This document shows, one piece after another, positions 1-5,206 of a stretch of 5,206 nucleotides of DNA (within the stretch, counting starts at the first letter, position 1; every line of letters begins with the position of its first letter). Position numbers and translations under genes: made by a program. This DNA is from Actinomycetes bacterium. Lineage in GTDB: Bacteria; Actinomycetota; Acidimicrobiia; Acidimicrobiales; Palsa-688. The notes beneath the pieces were generated by a model, which did not search any database, was not told where the DNA came from, and saw nothing but the letters and a program-made list of their open reading frames with translations. The stretch covers positions 1 through 5,206 of the forward strand of contig JAJZYO010000177.1 of assembly GCA_021798075.1 (NCBI GenBank), in the 5' to 3' direction.

Positions 1-1
1 G

Positions 2-214
2 GTGGAGCTGCTTGGAGGCCGGGTGGAAAAGGTGGTTATCGACAAGGTGGAGGAGGCCCGGCACTTCTTCGCCACGGTCGAACTGGAGCGAGCGGGCGAA
101 ACGTTCTCGCTTTCCTGCCGGCCCTCCGACGCGATCGCCCTCGCCGTCCGAGCTACGGCTGCCGGCCTCTACACGACCGAGGACGTGCTTGCCGCCGCCG
201 GCCTGTACCCGTGA
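2..214 (+). CDS. Bifunctional nuclease family (DUF151/BFN) protein, C-terminal fragment
   Basis: The last 70 codons of a gene that begins before the window; the reading frame is open from base 2 and stops at TGA 212-214. The fragment matches the conserved second half of the DUF151 (BFN) domain. It has a leading LLGGRVEKVVI strand, then the aromatic-Ala strand HFFATVEL, then the family signature RPSDAIALAVR, then a short tail resembling the usual 'Piyv-eevL' region (here GLYTTEDVLAAAG). Family knowledge: plant members were reported to have DNase and RNase activity, and bacterial members are common in actinobacteria, but their physiological role is poorly defined, so no substrate is claimed. 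The protein ends almost directly after the domain, whereas some actinobacterial relatives carry an extra acidic C-terminal tail. The GTG at base 2 is probably an internal valine codon and not the start. The gene converges with valS across a roughly 100-bp repeat-bearing gap. Family assignment is firm; enzymatic function is uncertain. Confidence 0.85.
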   Translation: MELLGGRVEKVVIDKVEEARHFFATVELERAGETFSLSCRPSDAIALAVRATAAGLYTTEDVLAAAGLYP

Positions 215-265
215 GAGCGGGCAAGAAACCAACAGATGTGAAAACCGTTAGCCGCACATCGGTGG

Positions 266-282
266 GTTTTCGGCTCGAAAAC
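266..282. other. Short hairpin at the centre of the intergenic palindrome
   Basis: GTTTTCG (266-272) and CGAAAAC (276-282) form a perfect 7-bp stem around the 3-nt loop GCT. It lies inside the inner arms of the larger palindrome but is offset by about 5 bp from that palindrome's centre, so the two structures compete to some degree. The stem has only three G/C pairs, and the sequence after it on the plus strand (CGGCATATTTTCT) is only loosely U-rich, so it is a weak intrinsic-terminator candidate by itself. Confidence 0.4.
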
Positions 283-295
283 GGCATATTTTCTG

Positions 296-334
296 ACCGA
301 TGTGCCGCCGGCCAGATCACATCTGTCGGTTTTT
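296..334 (+). terminator. Possible intrinsic terminator for the DUF151 gene
   Basis: On the plus strand ACCGATGTG (296-304) can pair with CACATCTGT (318-326) with one mismatch. Three bases after the stem comes a run of five T (330-334). That is the layout of a Rho-independent terminator for the gene ending at 214. The mirror arrangement on the minus strand (255-263 pairing with 232-240, then TTGGTTTCTT) could end valS transcripts, which would make the repeat a two-way terminator between convergent genes. The stems have long loops (13-14 nt) and a mismatch, so this is tentative. Confidence 0.3.
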
Positions 335-3154
335 CGGACGTTCGGGCGCCTCGCCGGGGCCGGTGCTGGCGCGGGGGCCGTCGCCGTCGCCGGCGCTGCT
401 GCCGGCACCGGCGCTGCTGCCCGCGCTGGCGAGCTTCACCTCGACCGAGCGGGTGCCGGCGGCCGCCAGCACCAGTTCAGCGACGTTCTGGGCGGCCCGG
501 AGGTCCTCGGTGACCAGGCTGAGCGCGGCCACCTCGCCGGCCGGCCCTGAGAACACCACGCGCTCCACAGGTGCCCGGGGCCCCACCTTGGCATCGGACT
601 TGGCTCGGCGGATGTCGCCCAGGAGAGCTATGGCTGCCGAGTAGACGGCGACGTCTGCCGGCGTGGCGCCCGGCAGCTGCGACCCGTTCGCCGCGCCCGC
701 ACCGTCGTCCGAGGGCACTCGCCACGGTTCAGGCCAGGGGGCCCGGTGCACCGAGCCCTCCTGCCACCAGGACCAGGCCTCCTCGGTCACAAACGGCATG
801 AAGGGGGCGAACAGCCGCAGGACTACAGATAGCCCGCCGGCGAGCGCCGCCCGCGCCGAAACCGCCCGCTCCGCGCCCTTCTCGCCGTAGGCCCTTGTCT
901 TTACGAGCTCCAGGTAGTGGTCGCAAAAGTCCCAGAACCAAGCCTCCGTGCGCTCGAGGGCGCGGGCATAGTCGTAGTCCTCGAAAGCCCTGGTCGCAAC
1001 CAAGATGAGCCGGTCGAGGCTGGCGAGGACCGCCCTGTCCACCGCATCGGTGGCGAGTTCGGGCCGAGAGGCAGCCTGGGCGGCGAGGAGGGCCGCTTTC
1101 CCGGCCGAGGGGGCGGCGCGCGCGCCCCCGGCGGAGATTTCGGCCAGATCGTCCGCGGAAACCCCGCCGGCGCCGGCGCCCACCTCCCACAGGTTGGGGG
1201 ACAGCACAAACCTGGAGGCGTTCAGCACCTTGAGCGCCAGCTTCCGACCGACTTGCATCTGGCTTTCTTCGAAGGCCGTGTCGGTCCCCGGGCGCCCCGA
1301 TGCCGCCCAGTAGCGCACGGCGTCGGAACCGTGCTTTTCGAGCAGCACGTTCGGCGTGACGACGTTGCCGACCGACTTCGACATCTTCTTGCGGTCGGGG
1401 TCGAGGATCCACCCCGAGATGACCGCGTTGTACCAGGGCAGGGTGCCGTGCTCGAGGTCGGAACGCACGACCGTGGAAAAGAGCCAGGTCCGGATGATGT
1501 CGTGGGCCTGGGCCCGGAGGTCCATCGGGAAGACCCGGTCCCAAAGACCGCCGGCCGCCTGGTCCTCCCAGCCCCCGGCGATCTCGGGGGTGAGCGAGGA
1601 TGTCGCCCAGGTGTCCATGACGTCTTGTTCGGCGGTGAACCCGCCGGTCATGTCCCGCTGGGCCGGCGTGTAGCCCGGGGGTGTGTCGGTCGTGGGGTCG
1701 ATGGGCAAGTCGGCTTCGTCCGGCACGAGCGGTCGGGAGTAGTCGGGCGAACCGCCGTCGTCCAAGGGGTACCAGACCGGGAACGGCACGCCGAAGAAGC
1801 GCTGGCGGCTGATGAGCCAGTCACTGTTCAAGCCTGTGACCCAGTCCTCGTACCGGGCGCGCATGAAACCCGGGTACCAGTGGAGCTCCCGCCCGCGCGC
1901 CAGCAGCTCTTCCCGGTGCGCGAGCGTGCGGATCCACCACTGCCGGCTCGTCACTATTTCGAGCGGCCTGTCCCCCCGCTCGTAGAACTTGACCATGTGG
2001 GTCGTGGAGCGCGGCTCTCCCACCAGCTCCCCCGAACCCCGGAGCAGCTCGACGACCCGCTTTTGCGCCGCAGCCACCGTTTTCCCCGCCAACTCGGCAG
2101 AGTAGAGCGCTGCCCCGGTCGGACTGAGGCCCGCCGGCGTCGCCCCCACCAACCGTCCGTCGCGCCCGACGACGGCTCGCACCGGCAGCGAGAGCTCCCG
2201 CCACCAGGTGACGTCGGTCAGGTCACCGAACGTGCAGACCATCGCGGCCCCGGTCCCCTTCTCCGGTTCGGCGAGCGGGTGCGCCACGACGGGGACGCTG
2301 GCGCCGAAGAGCGGGGTCGTGACGGTCGCCCCGACCAGGGCGCGGTAACGGCCATCGTCGGGGTGCACCGCCACTGCCACGCAGGCGGGCAGGAGTTCGG
2401 GGCGAGTCGTGTCCACGAGCAGGTCGGCGCCTCCGGGACCATGGAAGGCCAGCTTGTGGTAGGCGCCATGCCTCTCCCTGTCCACGAGTTCGGCCTGGGC
2501 GACAGCCGTGCCGAAATCCACGTCCCAAAGCGTCGGCGCCTCGGCGGAGTACGCCTCTCCTCGCCGGAGCAACCGCAGGAACGCCCGCTGCGAGGTGCGC
2601 CTGGCCCTGTCGCCGATCGTTGTGTAGAGGTGGCGCCAGTCGACTGAAAGCCCCAGGTGCCGCCAGGTCTCCTCGAACGCGCGCTCGTCCTCGGCCGTGA
2701 GCCTCCCGCACAGCTCGACGAAGTTGGGGCGGCTGACAGGGACTGGGTGCTCCCCTTTCCCGAGCCCCCCTTCGGCTGGCGGCTCGAAGCCCTCCTGGTA
2801 AGGAAGCGTGGGGTCGCAGCGGACGCCGAAGTAGTTTTGCACCCGCCTTTCGGTGGGCAGGCCGTTGTCGTCCCAGCCCATCGGGTAGAAGACGGCGTAC
2901 CCCTTCATGCGCTTGTAGCGGGCGATGGTGTCGGTGTGGGTGTAGGAGAACACGTGGCCGATGTGCAACGACCCGCTCACCGTCGGGGGCGGCGTGTCGA
3001 TCGAGAACACCCGTTCCCGTGGCGAGGAACTGTCGAAGTGGTAGGTGCCGTCCTCTGACCAGCGGCGCGACCACTTGTCCTCCAGGCCCGAGAGCGTGGG
3101 CTTGTCGGGCGCGCCGGGCCGGGCCACGGCGTTATTAGGGCTCGGTGCGGGCAT
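317..3154 (-). CDS. valS: Valyl-tRNA synthetase, archaeal-like (type 2)
   Basis: A cytoplasmic class I enzyme that charges tRNA-Val with valine using ATP; 945 aa from ATG 3152-3154 to TGA 317-319. The Rossmann core holds TPPPTVSGSLHIGH (HIGH at residues 64-67) and MGWDDNGLPTERRVQN (92-107), a signature of the type 2 subfamily; common bacterial ValS has a 'GTDHAGIATQ'-like motif there. The CP1 editing domain, which hydrolyses mischarged Thr-tRNA-Val, spans about 210-440 with TTRPELLPACVA (249-260) and CTFGDLTDVTWW (307-318). DVMDTWATSSLTP (511-523) and KMSKS (590-594) complete the active site. The anticodon-binding helical domain follows from about 707, with WFWDFCDHYLELVKTRAYG (739-757). Two low-complexity parts look lineage-specific: an Ala/Gly-rich linker (about 657-706) and a Gly/Ser/Ala tail (909-945) with a duplicated AGSSAG. 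The start was chosen because PDKPTLSGLEDKW (residues 16-28) is the usual family N-terminus. The open frame continues 140 codons further upstream, but that part is antisense to cysS. The stop codon lies inside the intergenic repeat. Confidence 0.96.
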   Translation of the reverse strand: MPAPSPNNAVARPGAPDKPTLSGLEDKWSRRWSEDGTYHFDSSSPRERVFSIDTPPPTVSGSLHIGHVFSYTHTDTIARYKRMKGYAVFYPMGWDDNGLPTERRVQNYFGVRCDPTLPYQEGFEPPAEGGLGKGEHPVPVSRPNFVELCGRLTAEDERAFEETWRHLGLSVDWRHLYTTIGDRARRTSQRAFLRLLRRGEAYSAEAPTLWDVDFGTAVAQAELVDRERHGAYHKLAFHGPGGADLLVDTTRPELLPACVAVAVHPDDGRYRALVGATVTTPLFGASVPVVAHPLAEPEKGTGAAMVCTFGDLTDVTWWRELSLPVRAVVGRDGRLVGATPAGLSPTGAALYSAELAGKTVAAAQKRVVELLRGSGELVGEPRSTTHMVKFYERGDRPLEIVTSRQWWIRTLAHREELLARGRELHWYPGFMRARYEDWVTGLNSDWLISRQRFFGVPFPVWYPLDDGGSPDYSRPLVPDEADLPIDPTTDTPPGYTPAQRDMTGGFTAEQDVMDTWATSSLTPEIAGGWEDQAAGGLWDRVFPMDLRAQAHDIIRTWLFSTVVRSDLEHGTLPWYNAVISGWILDPDRKKMSKSVGNVVTPNVLLEKHGSDAVRYWAASGRPGTDTAFEESQMQVGRKLALKVLNASRFVLSPNLWEVGAGAGGVSADDLAEISAGGARAAPSAGKAALLAAQAASRPELATDAVDRAVLASLDRLILVATRAFEDYDYARALERTEAWFWDFCDHYLELVKTRAYGEKGAERAVSARAALAGGLSVVLRLFAPFMPFVTEEAWSWWQEGSVHRAPWPEPWRVPSDDGAGAANGSQLPGATPADVAVYSAAIALLGDIRRAKSDAKVGPRAPVERVVFSGPAGEVAALSLVTEDLRAAQNVAELVLAAAGTRSVEVKLASAGSSAGAGSSAGDGDGPRASTGPGEAPERPKNRQM
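389..424 (-). repeat. 18-bp tandem duplication in the valS 3' end
   Basis: Two adjacent near-identical 18-bp units encode AGSSAG twice (valS residues 911-922). The shared plus-strand core CCGGCGCTGCTGCC occurs at 390-403 and again at 408-421. The duplication is in frame and lies in the Gly/Ser/Ala-rich tail beyond the conserved domains, consistent with replication slippage in an unconstrained tail. Confidence 0.75.
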
Positions 3155-3162
3155 TATCCCGC

Positions 3163-3169
3163 TACGGTA
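3163..3169. promoter_or_regulatory. Candidate symmetrical -10 element shared by valS and cysS
   Basis: The 21-bp gap between the two divergent start codons contains TACGGTA. Read forward it gives TACGGT (3163-3168), and read in reverse TACCGT (3169-3164); both fit the actinobacterial -10 consensus TANNNT. Forward, 7 nt separate the element from the cysS GTG at 3176, which would put the first transcribed base on the start codon. In reverse, 9 nt separate it from the valS ATG, giving a leader of about 2-3 nt or none. Neither start has a convincing Shine-Dalgarno sequence (only GGGA, too close to the valS ATG), which agrees with leaderless transcripts. No clear -35 was found on either side. TANNNT is a loose pattern, so chance occurrence is possible. 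Confidence 0.45.
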
Positions 3170-3175
3170 CTTGCT

Positions 3176-4528
3176 GTGGTCGCCTTGATGGACACCGCGA
3201 CCGGCGAGGTCGCCCCCCTGGAGCCCCGGGACGCCGGCCGCCTGGCGGTGTACCTGTGCGGGCCGACGGTCTCGGGTGCTCCCCACCTCGGCCATGGCCG
3301 GGTCACCCTCGTATGGGACGTGTACCGCCGCTACCTGGCCTGGAGCGGCTTCGAGGTGCGTTTCGTGTCCAACGTGACCGATATCGAGGACAAGATCATC
3401 GCCGCCGCGGCCGAGGAGGGGCGCCCGCCCGAAGAGGTGGCGGCGGGCTACGAGGAGCTGTGGTGGGAGACGATGGGCGGTCTCGGCGTCGCCCGCCCCG
3501 ACGCCGACCCCCATGCCACGGCCTATGTAGGGGAAATGGTGGAGTTCATCGCTCGGCTGCTCGCTACCGGCCACGCCTACGAGGGCGGTGACGGGGTCTA
3601 CTTCTCCACCGCGTCCCTAACTGGATACGGCCTCTTGGCCCGCCAGGACCTGGCGATGCTCCGGGCCGGTGCCCGGGTAGAGGCGGCGGACGAGGCCGGC
3701 AAGCGCAACCCCCTCGACTTCGTGCTCTGGAAACGGGCCAAGCCCGGGGAACCCTCCTGGCCCTCCCCGTGGGGAGACGGCCGGCCCGGGTGGCACACGG
3801 AGTGCGTCGTGATGTCGCTCGGCCTCCTTGGCGATGGCTTCGACCTCCACCTGGGCGGGCTCGACCTCGCCTTCCCCCACCACGAGAACGAGCGCGCCCA
3901 AGCCCTGGCGGCCGGCCGGGCCTTTGCCCGCCACTGGGCCCACAACGGCATGGTGGTCGATGAACGCGGCGACAAGATGAGCAAGTCGGTGGGCAACATA
4001 ACCTCGCTCCCCGAGCTCCTCGAGCGCTACGAGGGGCGGGTGCTGCGGGCACTGGTGCTCAACTCGCATTACCGTTCGCCCATGGCCGTCACCGCTGAGT
4101 CGCTGGAGGGCGCCAAGGGCATGGTCGAACGGCTCGACAACTTTGCCCGCGAAGCGCGTGGTCTGCCCGAAGCCGAACCCGACCCGGCCGTGCTGGCGCG
4201 CTTTCGTTGGCGGATGGACGACGACTTCGACACGACCGGCGCCTTGGCGGTCGTCTTCGGGGCGGTGCGGGACGCTCGGGCCCATCGGGTGCGGGCGCCG
4301 GCGCTCGCCGCCGCGGTCAGGCAAATCTGCGGTTCCGCCCTCGGCCTCCCGCTCCGCCTCGGCGAAGGACCACTGGAGCCGGCCCTGGCCGAACTCGTGC
4401 GCCGGCGAGACGCCGCGAGGGCAAAACGCGACTACCGGGAGGCGGACGGCATCCGGGACAAGCTGGTCGATATGGGCTACGTAGTGGAGGACACCCCGGG
4501 CGGGACGCAGGTCCGCCGGGCCCGCTAA
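3176..4528 (+). CDS. cysS: Cysteinyl-tRNA synthetase
   Basis: A cytoplasmic class I zinc enzyme that charges tRNA-Cys with cysteine; 450 aa, close to the usual bacterial length of about 460. The catalytic core has YLCGPTVSGAPHLGH (HIGH variant HLGH at residues 37-40), FVSNVTDIEDKI (63-74), LWKRAKPGEPSWPSPWGDGR (184-203), GWHTEC (205-210), FPHHENE (233-239) and KMSKS (267-271). C28, C210, H235 and E239 line up with the four zinc ligands that select cysteine thiol in the E. coli enzyme. A DALR-type helical domain follows (about 310-400), then the C-terminal anticodon-recognition segment with KRDYREADGIRDKL (417-430) and the closing EDTPGGTQV. The FPHHENE motif and the complete C-terminal domains separate it from the shorter paralogue MshC of mycothiol synthesis. 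GTG 3176 is preferred over ATG 3188 because the family begins with a strand directly before DTATGEV; starting at ATG 3188 would remove it. It is divergent from valS and ends in TAA 4526-4528, overlapping the stop codon of the gene on the other strand. Confidence 0.96.
   Translation: MVALMDTATGEVAPLEPRDAGRLAVYLCGPTVSGAPHLGHGRVTLVWDVYRRYLAWSGFEVRFVSNVTDIEDKIIAAAAEEGRPPEEVAAGYEELWWETMGGLGVARPDADPHATAYVGEMVEFIARLLATGHAYEGGDGVYFSTASLTGYGLLARQDLAMLRAGARVEAADEAGKRNPLDFVLWKRAKPGEPSWPSPWGDGRPGWHTECVVMSLGLLGDGFDLHLGGLDLAFPHHENERAQALAAGRAFARHWAHNGMVVDERGDKMSKSVGNITSLPELLERYEGRVLRALVLNSHYRSPMAVTAESLEGAKGMVERLDNFAREARGLPEAEPDPAVLARFRWRMDDDFDTTGALAVVFGAVRDARAHRVRAPALAAAVRQICGSALGLPLRLGEGPLEPALAELVRRRDAARAKRDYREADGIRDKLVDMGYVVEDTPGGTQVRRAR
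4525..4528. other. Overlapping antisense stop codons of cysS and the SPFH gene
   Basis: The four bases CTAA carry the cysS stop TAA (4526-4528, plus) and the SPFH stop TAG (4525-4527, minus). The two genes converge with no intergenic DNA, so any transcription terminator of either gene must lie inside the other's coding sequence, or the mRNAs overlap at their 3' ends. Confidence 0.9.
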
Positions 4529-5206
4529 GTCTCTTCGGGAGGGCGGGCGAGGGCGGCCCCATTGGCCCTGGCGCTGCTCGTGGCCGAGCCCTTGGCACCT
4601 GCCAGGACACCCGCGAGCAGGTCGGTCAGTTCGACGGGCACGACGAACTTGGTCGAGGGCGACGTCCCGATCTGCTTCAACGTCTCCAGGTACTGGAGGG
4701 TCATCGTAGTCTTGTCGACGTCGCCGGCAACCTGCAGGATCTGGCGCAGCGCGGCGGCGAAGCCCTGCGCTCGCAACTCGGCTGACTGACGGTCACCTTC
4801 TGCCTGGAGGATCGCAGACTGCTTCTGGCCCTCGGCCACCGTGACCGATGCTTGCTTTTGGCCCTCGGCTTCGAGGACGAGGGCACGCCGAGAGCGCTCG
4901 GCGCCCATCTGGCGGGTCATGGCCTCCAAGACGGCCGGAGGGGGCTTGATCTCGCGCACCTCTACGTTGGAGACCTTGACACCCCATCGCTCGGTGATCT
5001 CGTCGAGCTTCCAGCGAAGTGCGTCGTTCATTTCCTCGCGCTTGGACAGCACGTCGTCGAGGAGCATGTCCCCGACGACCGACCGGAGGGTCGTGGAGGC
5101 GATGTTGGTTGCGGCACCCTCGAAATTTTGGACCGACAGCACCGAGGCGAGAGGGTCGACGACCTTGTAAAAGATGATGAAGTCGATCGAGATGGCAGCA
5201 TTGTCA
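4525..5206 (-). CDS. SPFH/band-7 (stomatin/slipin-like) protein, C-terminal part
   Basis: The N-terminus lies beyond the window. The last 226 codons are present, ending in TAG 4525-4527, and the frame stays open to base 5205, so the GTG near 5142 is internal. The visible part starts in the SPFH domain with DNAAISIDFIIFYKVVDP, the stomatin strand pattern. It continues with STTLRSVVGDMLLDDVLSKR and the characteristic LDEITERWGVKVSNVEVREI and PPPAVLEAMTRQMGAER. A coiled-coil region then shows an 11-residue (hendecad) repeat: AEG, AEG, AEG and AQG at fragment residues 113, 124, 135 and 146. The tail has STKFVVPVEL and then a Gly/Ala/Ser-rich end. Family knowledge: these proteins are usually anchored by an N-terminal membrane helix (not visible here), oligomerise, and are linked to membrane microdomains and to NfeD-type partners or membrane proteases. 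No NfeD gene follows it; a partner, if any, would lie upstream outside the window. QmcA and true slipin subgroups cannot be separated with certainty from this part. Confidence 0.93.
   Translation of the reverse strand, partial: DNAAISIDFIIFYKVVDPLASVLSVQNFEGAATNIASTTLRSVVGDMLLDDVLSKREEMNDALRWKLDEITERWGVKVSNVEVREIKPPPAVLEAMTRQMGAERSRRALVLEAEGQKQASVTVAEGQKQSAILQAEGDRQSAELRAQGFAAALRQILQVAGDVDKTTMTLQYLETLKQIGTSPSTKFVVPVELTDLLAGVLAGAKGSATSSARANGAALARPPEET
4820..4868 (-). repeat. 33-bp periodic direct repeat in the SPFH coiled coil
   Basis: TGCTTCTGGCCCTCGG (4820-4835) recurs as TGCTTTTGGCCCTCGG (4853-4868), exactly 33 bp apart with one difference. It encodes successive AEGQKQ units of the hendecad coiled coil; the flanking units have diverged further. 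This reflects duplication of an 11-residue structural unit, a common feature of the family. Confidence 0.7.

Larger units (their letters stand above)
224..337. repeat. Nested palindromic repeat with four CACATC(T/G)GT copies
   Basis: Two perfect 10-bp inverted pairs share almost the same centre near base 279. The outer pair is ACAGATGTGA (232-241) with TCACATCTGT (317-326). The inner pair is GCACATCGGT (254-263) with ACCGATGTGC (296-305). The core CACATC(T/G)GT therefore occurs four times in alternating orientation: minus 232-240, plus 255-263, minus 296-304, plus 318-326. Three copies are followed on their own strand by GGTTT-type sequence (GGTTTC, GGTTTTCGG, GGTTTTTCGG), so similarity extends outward past the outer arms. 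Adjacent copies can also pair with one mismatch, giving either one long cruciform or two neighbouring hairpins. The stretch is visibly richer in A/T than its surroundings. It could be a REP- or MITE-like dispersed element, a bidirectional terminator, or a multi-site operator; the sequence alone does not decide. No transposase is present. Confidence 0.7.

Noticed and set aside
232..326. A CRISPR-like array from the four repeated 9-bp motifs
   Set aside because: The copies alternate in orientation, are too short, and have uneven spacings of about 23, 41 and 22 bp.
917..2647. A 576-codon plus-strand open frame opposite valS
   Set aside because: It is a high-GC antisense shadow of a strongly conserved synthetase. 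The translation is Arg/Gly/Pro/His-rich without a recognisable domain.
2954..2965. A fifth copy of the CACATCGG motif on the minus strand inside valS
   Set aside because: It is simply the codons for the HIGH motif; the flanking sequence does not resemble the intergenic repeat.
3155..3175. A T-box riboswitch upstream of valS or cysS
   Set aside because: Only 21 bp lie between the divergent start codons, far too little for a T-box leader.
3155..3574. Upstream extension of the valS reading frame by 140 codons on the minus strand
   Set aside because: It is antisense to the conserved 5' part of cysS, shows no ValS-like sequence, and the family N-terminus matches the ATG at 3154.
3617..4324. A 235-codon minus-strand open frame opposite cysS
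   Set aside because: It is a shadow of cysS, whose plus-strand frame carries every family motif.
3176..4528. MshC (mycothiol ligase) instead of CysRS
   Set aside because: FPHHENE and WKRAKPGEPSWPSPWG are CysRS-type, and the C-terminal anticodon-recognition segment is present.
4207..4785. A plus-strand frame running from cysS into the SPFH gene
   Set aside because: It crosses two real genes in a different frame and has arginine-rich composition typical of GC-rich noise.

Overview
The window comes from a high-GC bacterial chromosome, most likely an actinobacterium and possibly an Acidimicrobiia-like lineage. The evidence is strong G/C preference at third codon positions, GTG starts, no Shine-Dalgarno sequences at the visible start region, an archaeal-like (type 2) valyl-tRNA synthetase, and a C-terminal DUF151 domain of the actinobacterial kind. 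The lineage is inferred from sequence style, not from a search.

Layout: four protein genes, two of them cut by the window edges, arranged convergent, divergent, convergent. (1) Bases 2-214 (+) hold the C-terminal end of a bifunctional-nuclease-family (DUF151) protein. (2) Bases 215-316 are the only real intergenic stretch. It is richer in A/T than its surroundings and carries a nested palindromic repeat with four alternating copies of CACATC(T/G)GT, which runs into the last codons of the next gene. (3) Bases 317-3154 (-) hold a complete valS of 945 aa. (4) Bases 3155-3175 are a 21-bp divergent promoter gap with a near-symmetrical TACGGTA that could serve as a -10 element in both directions. 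(5) Bases 3176-4528 (+) hold a complete cysS of 450 aa. (6) Bases 4525-5206 (-) hold the C-terminal two thirds or so of an SPFH/band-7 (stomatin/slipin-like) protein, whose stop codon overlaps the cysS stop codon on the opposite strand.

Functionally this is mostly housekeeping. Two class I aminoacyl-tRNA synthetases are transcribed head to head from a tiny shared promoter region, so Val-tRNA and Cys-tRNA charging may be co-ordinated. They are flanked by unrelated genes that each end tail to tail with a synthetase gene. I see no tRNA or rRNA gene, CRISPR array, transposase, toxin-antitoxin pair or defence gene, and no evidence for a wholly new system. The most interesting points are the nested palindrome that supplies the valS stop codon, the candidate symmetrical bidirectional and leaderless promoter, and the 4-bp antisense overlap of two stop codons.
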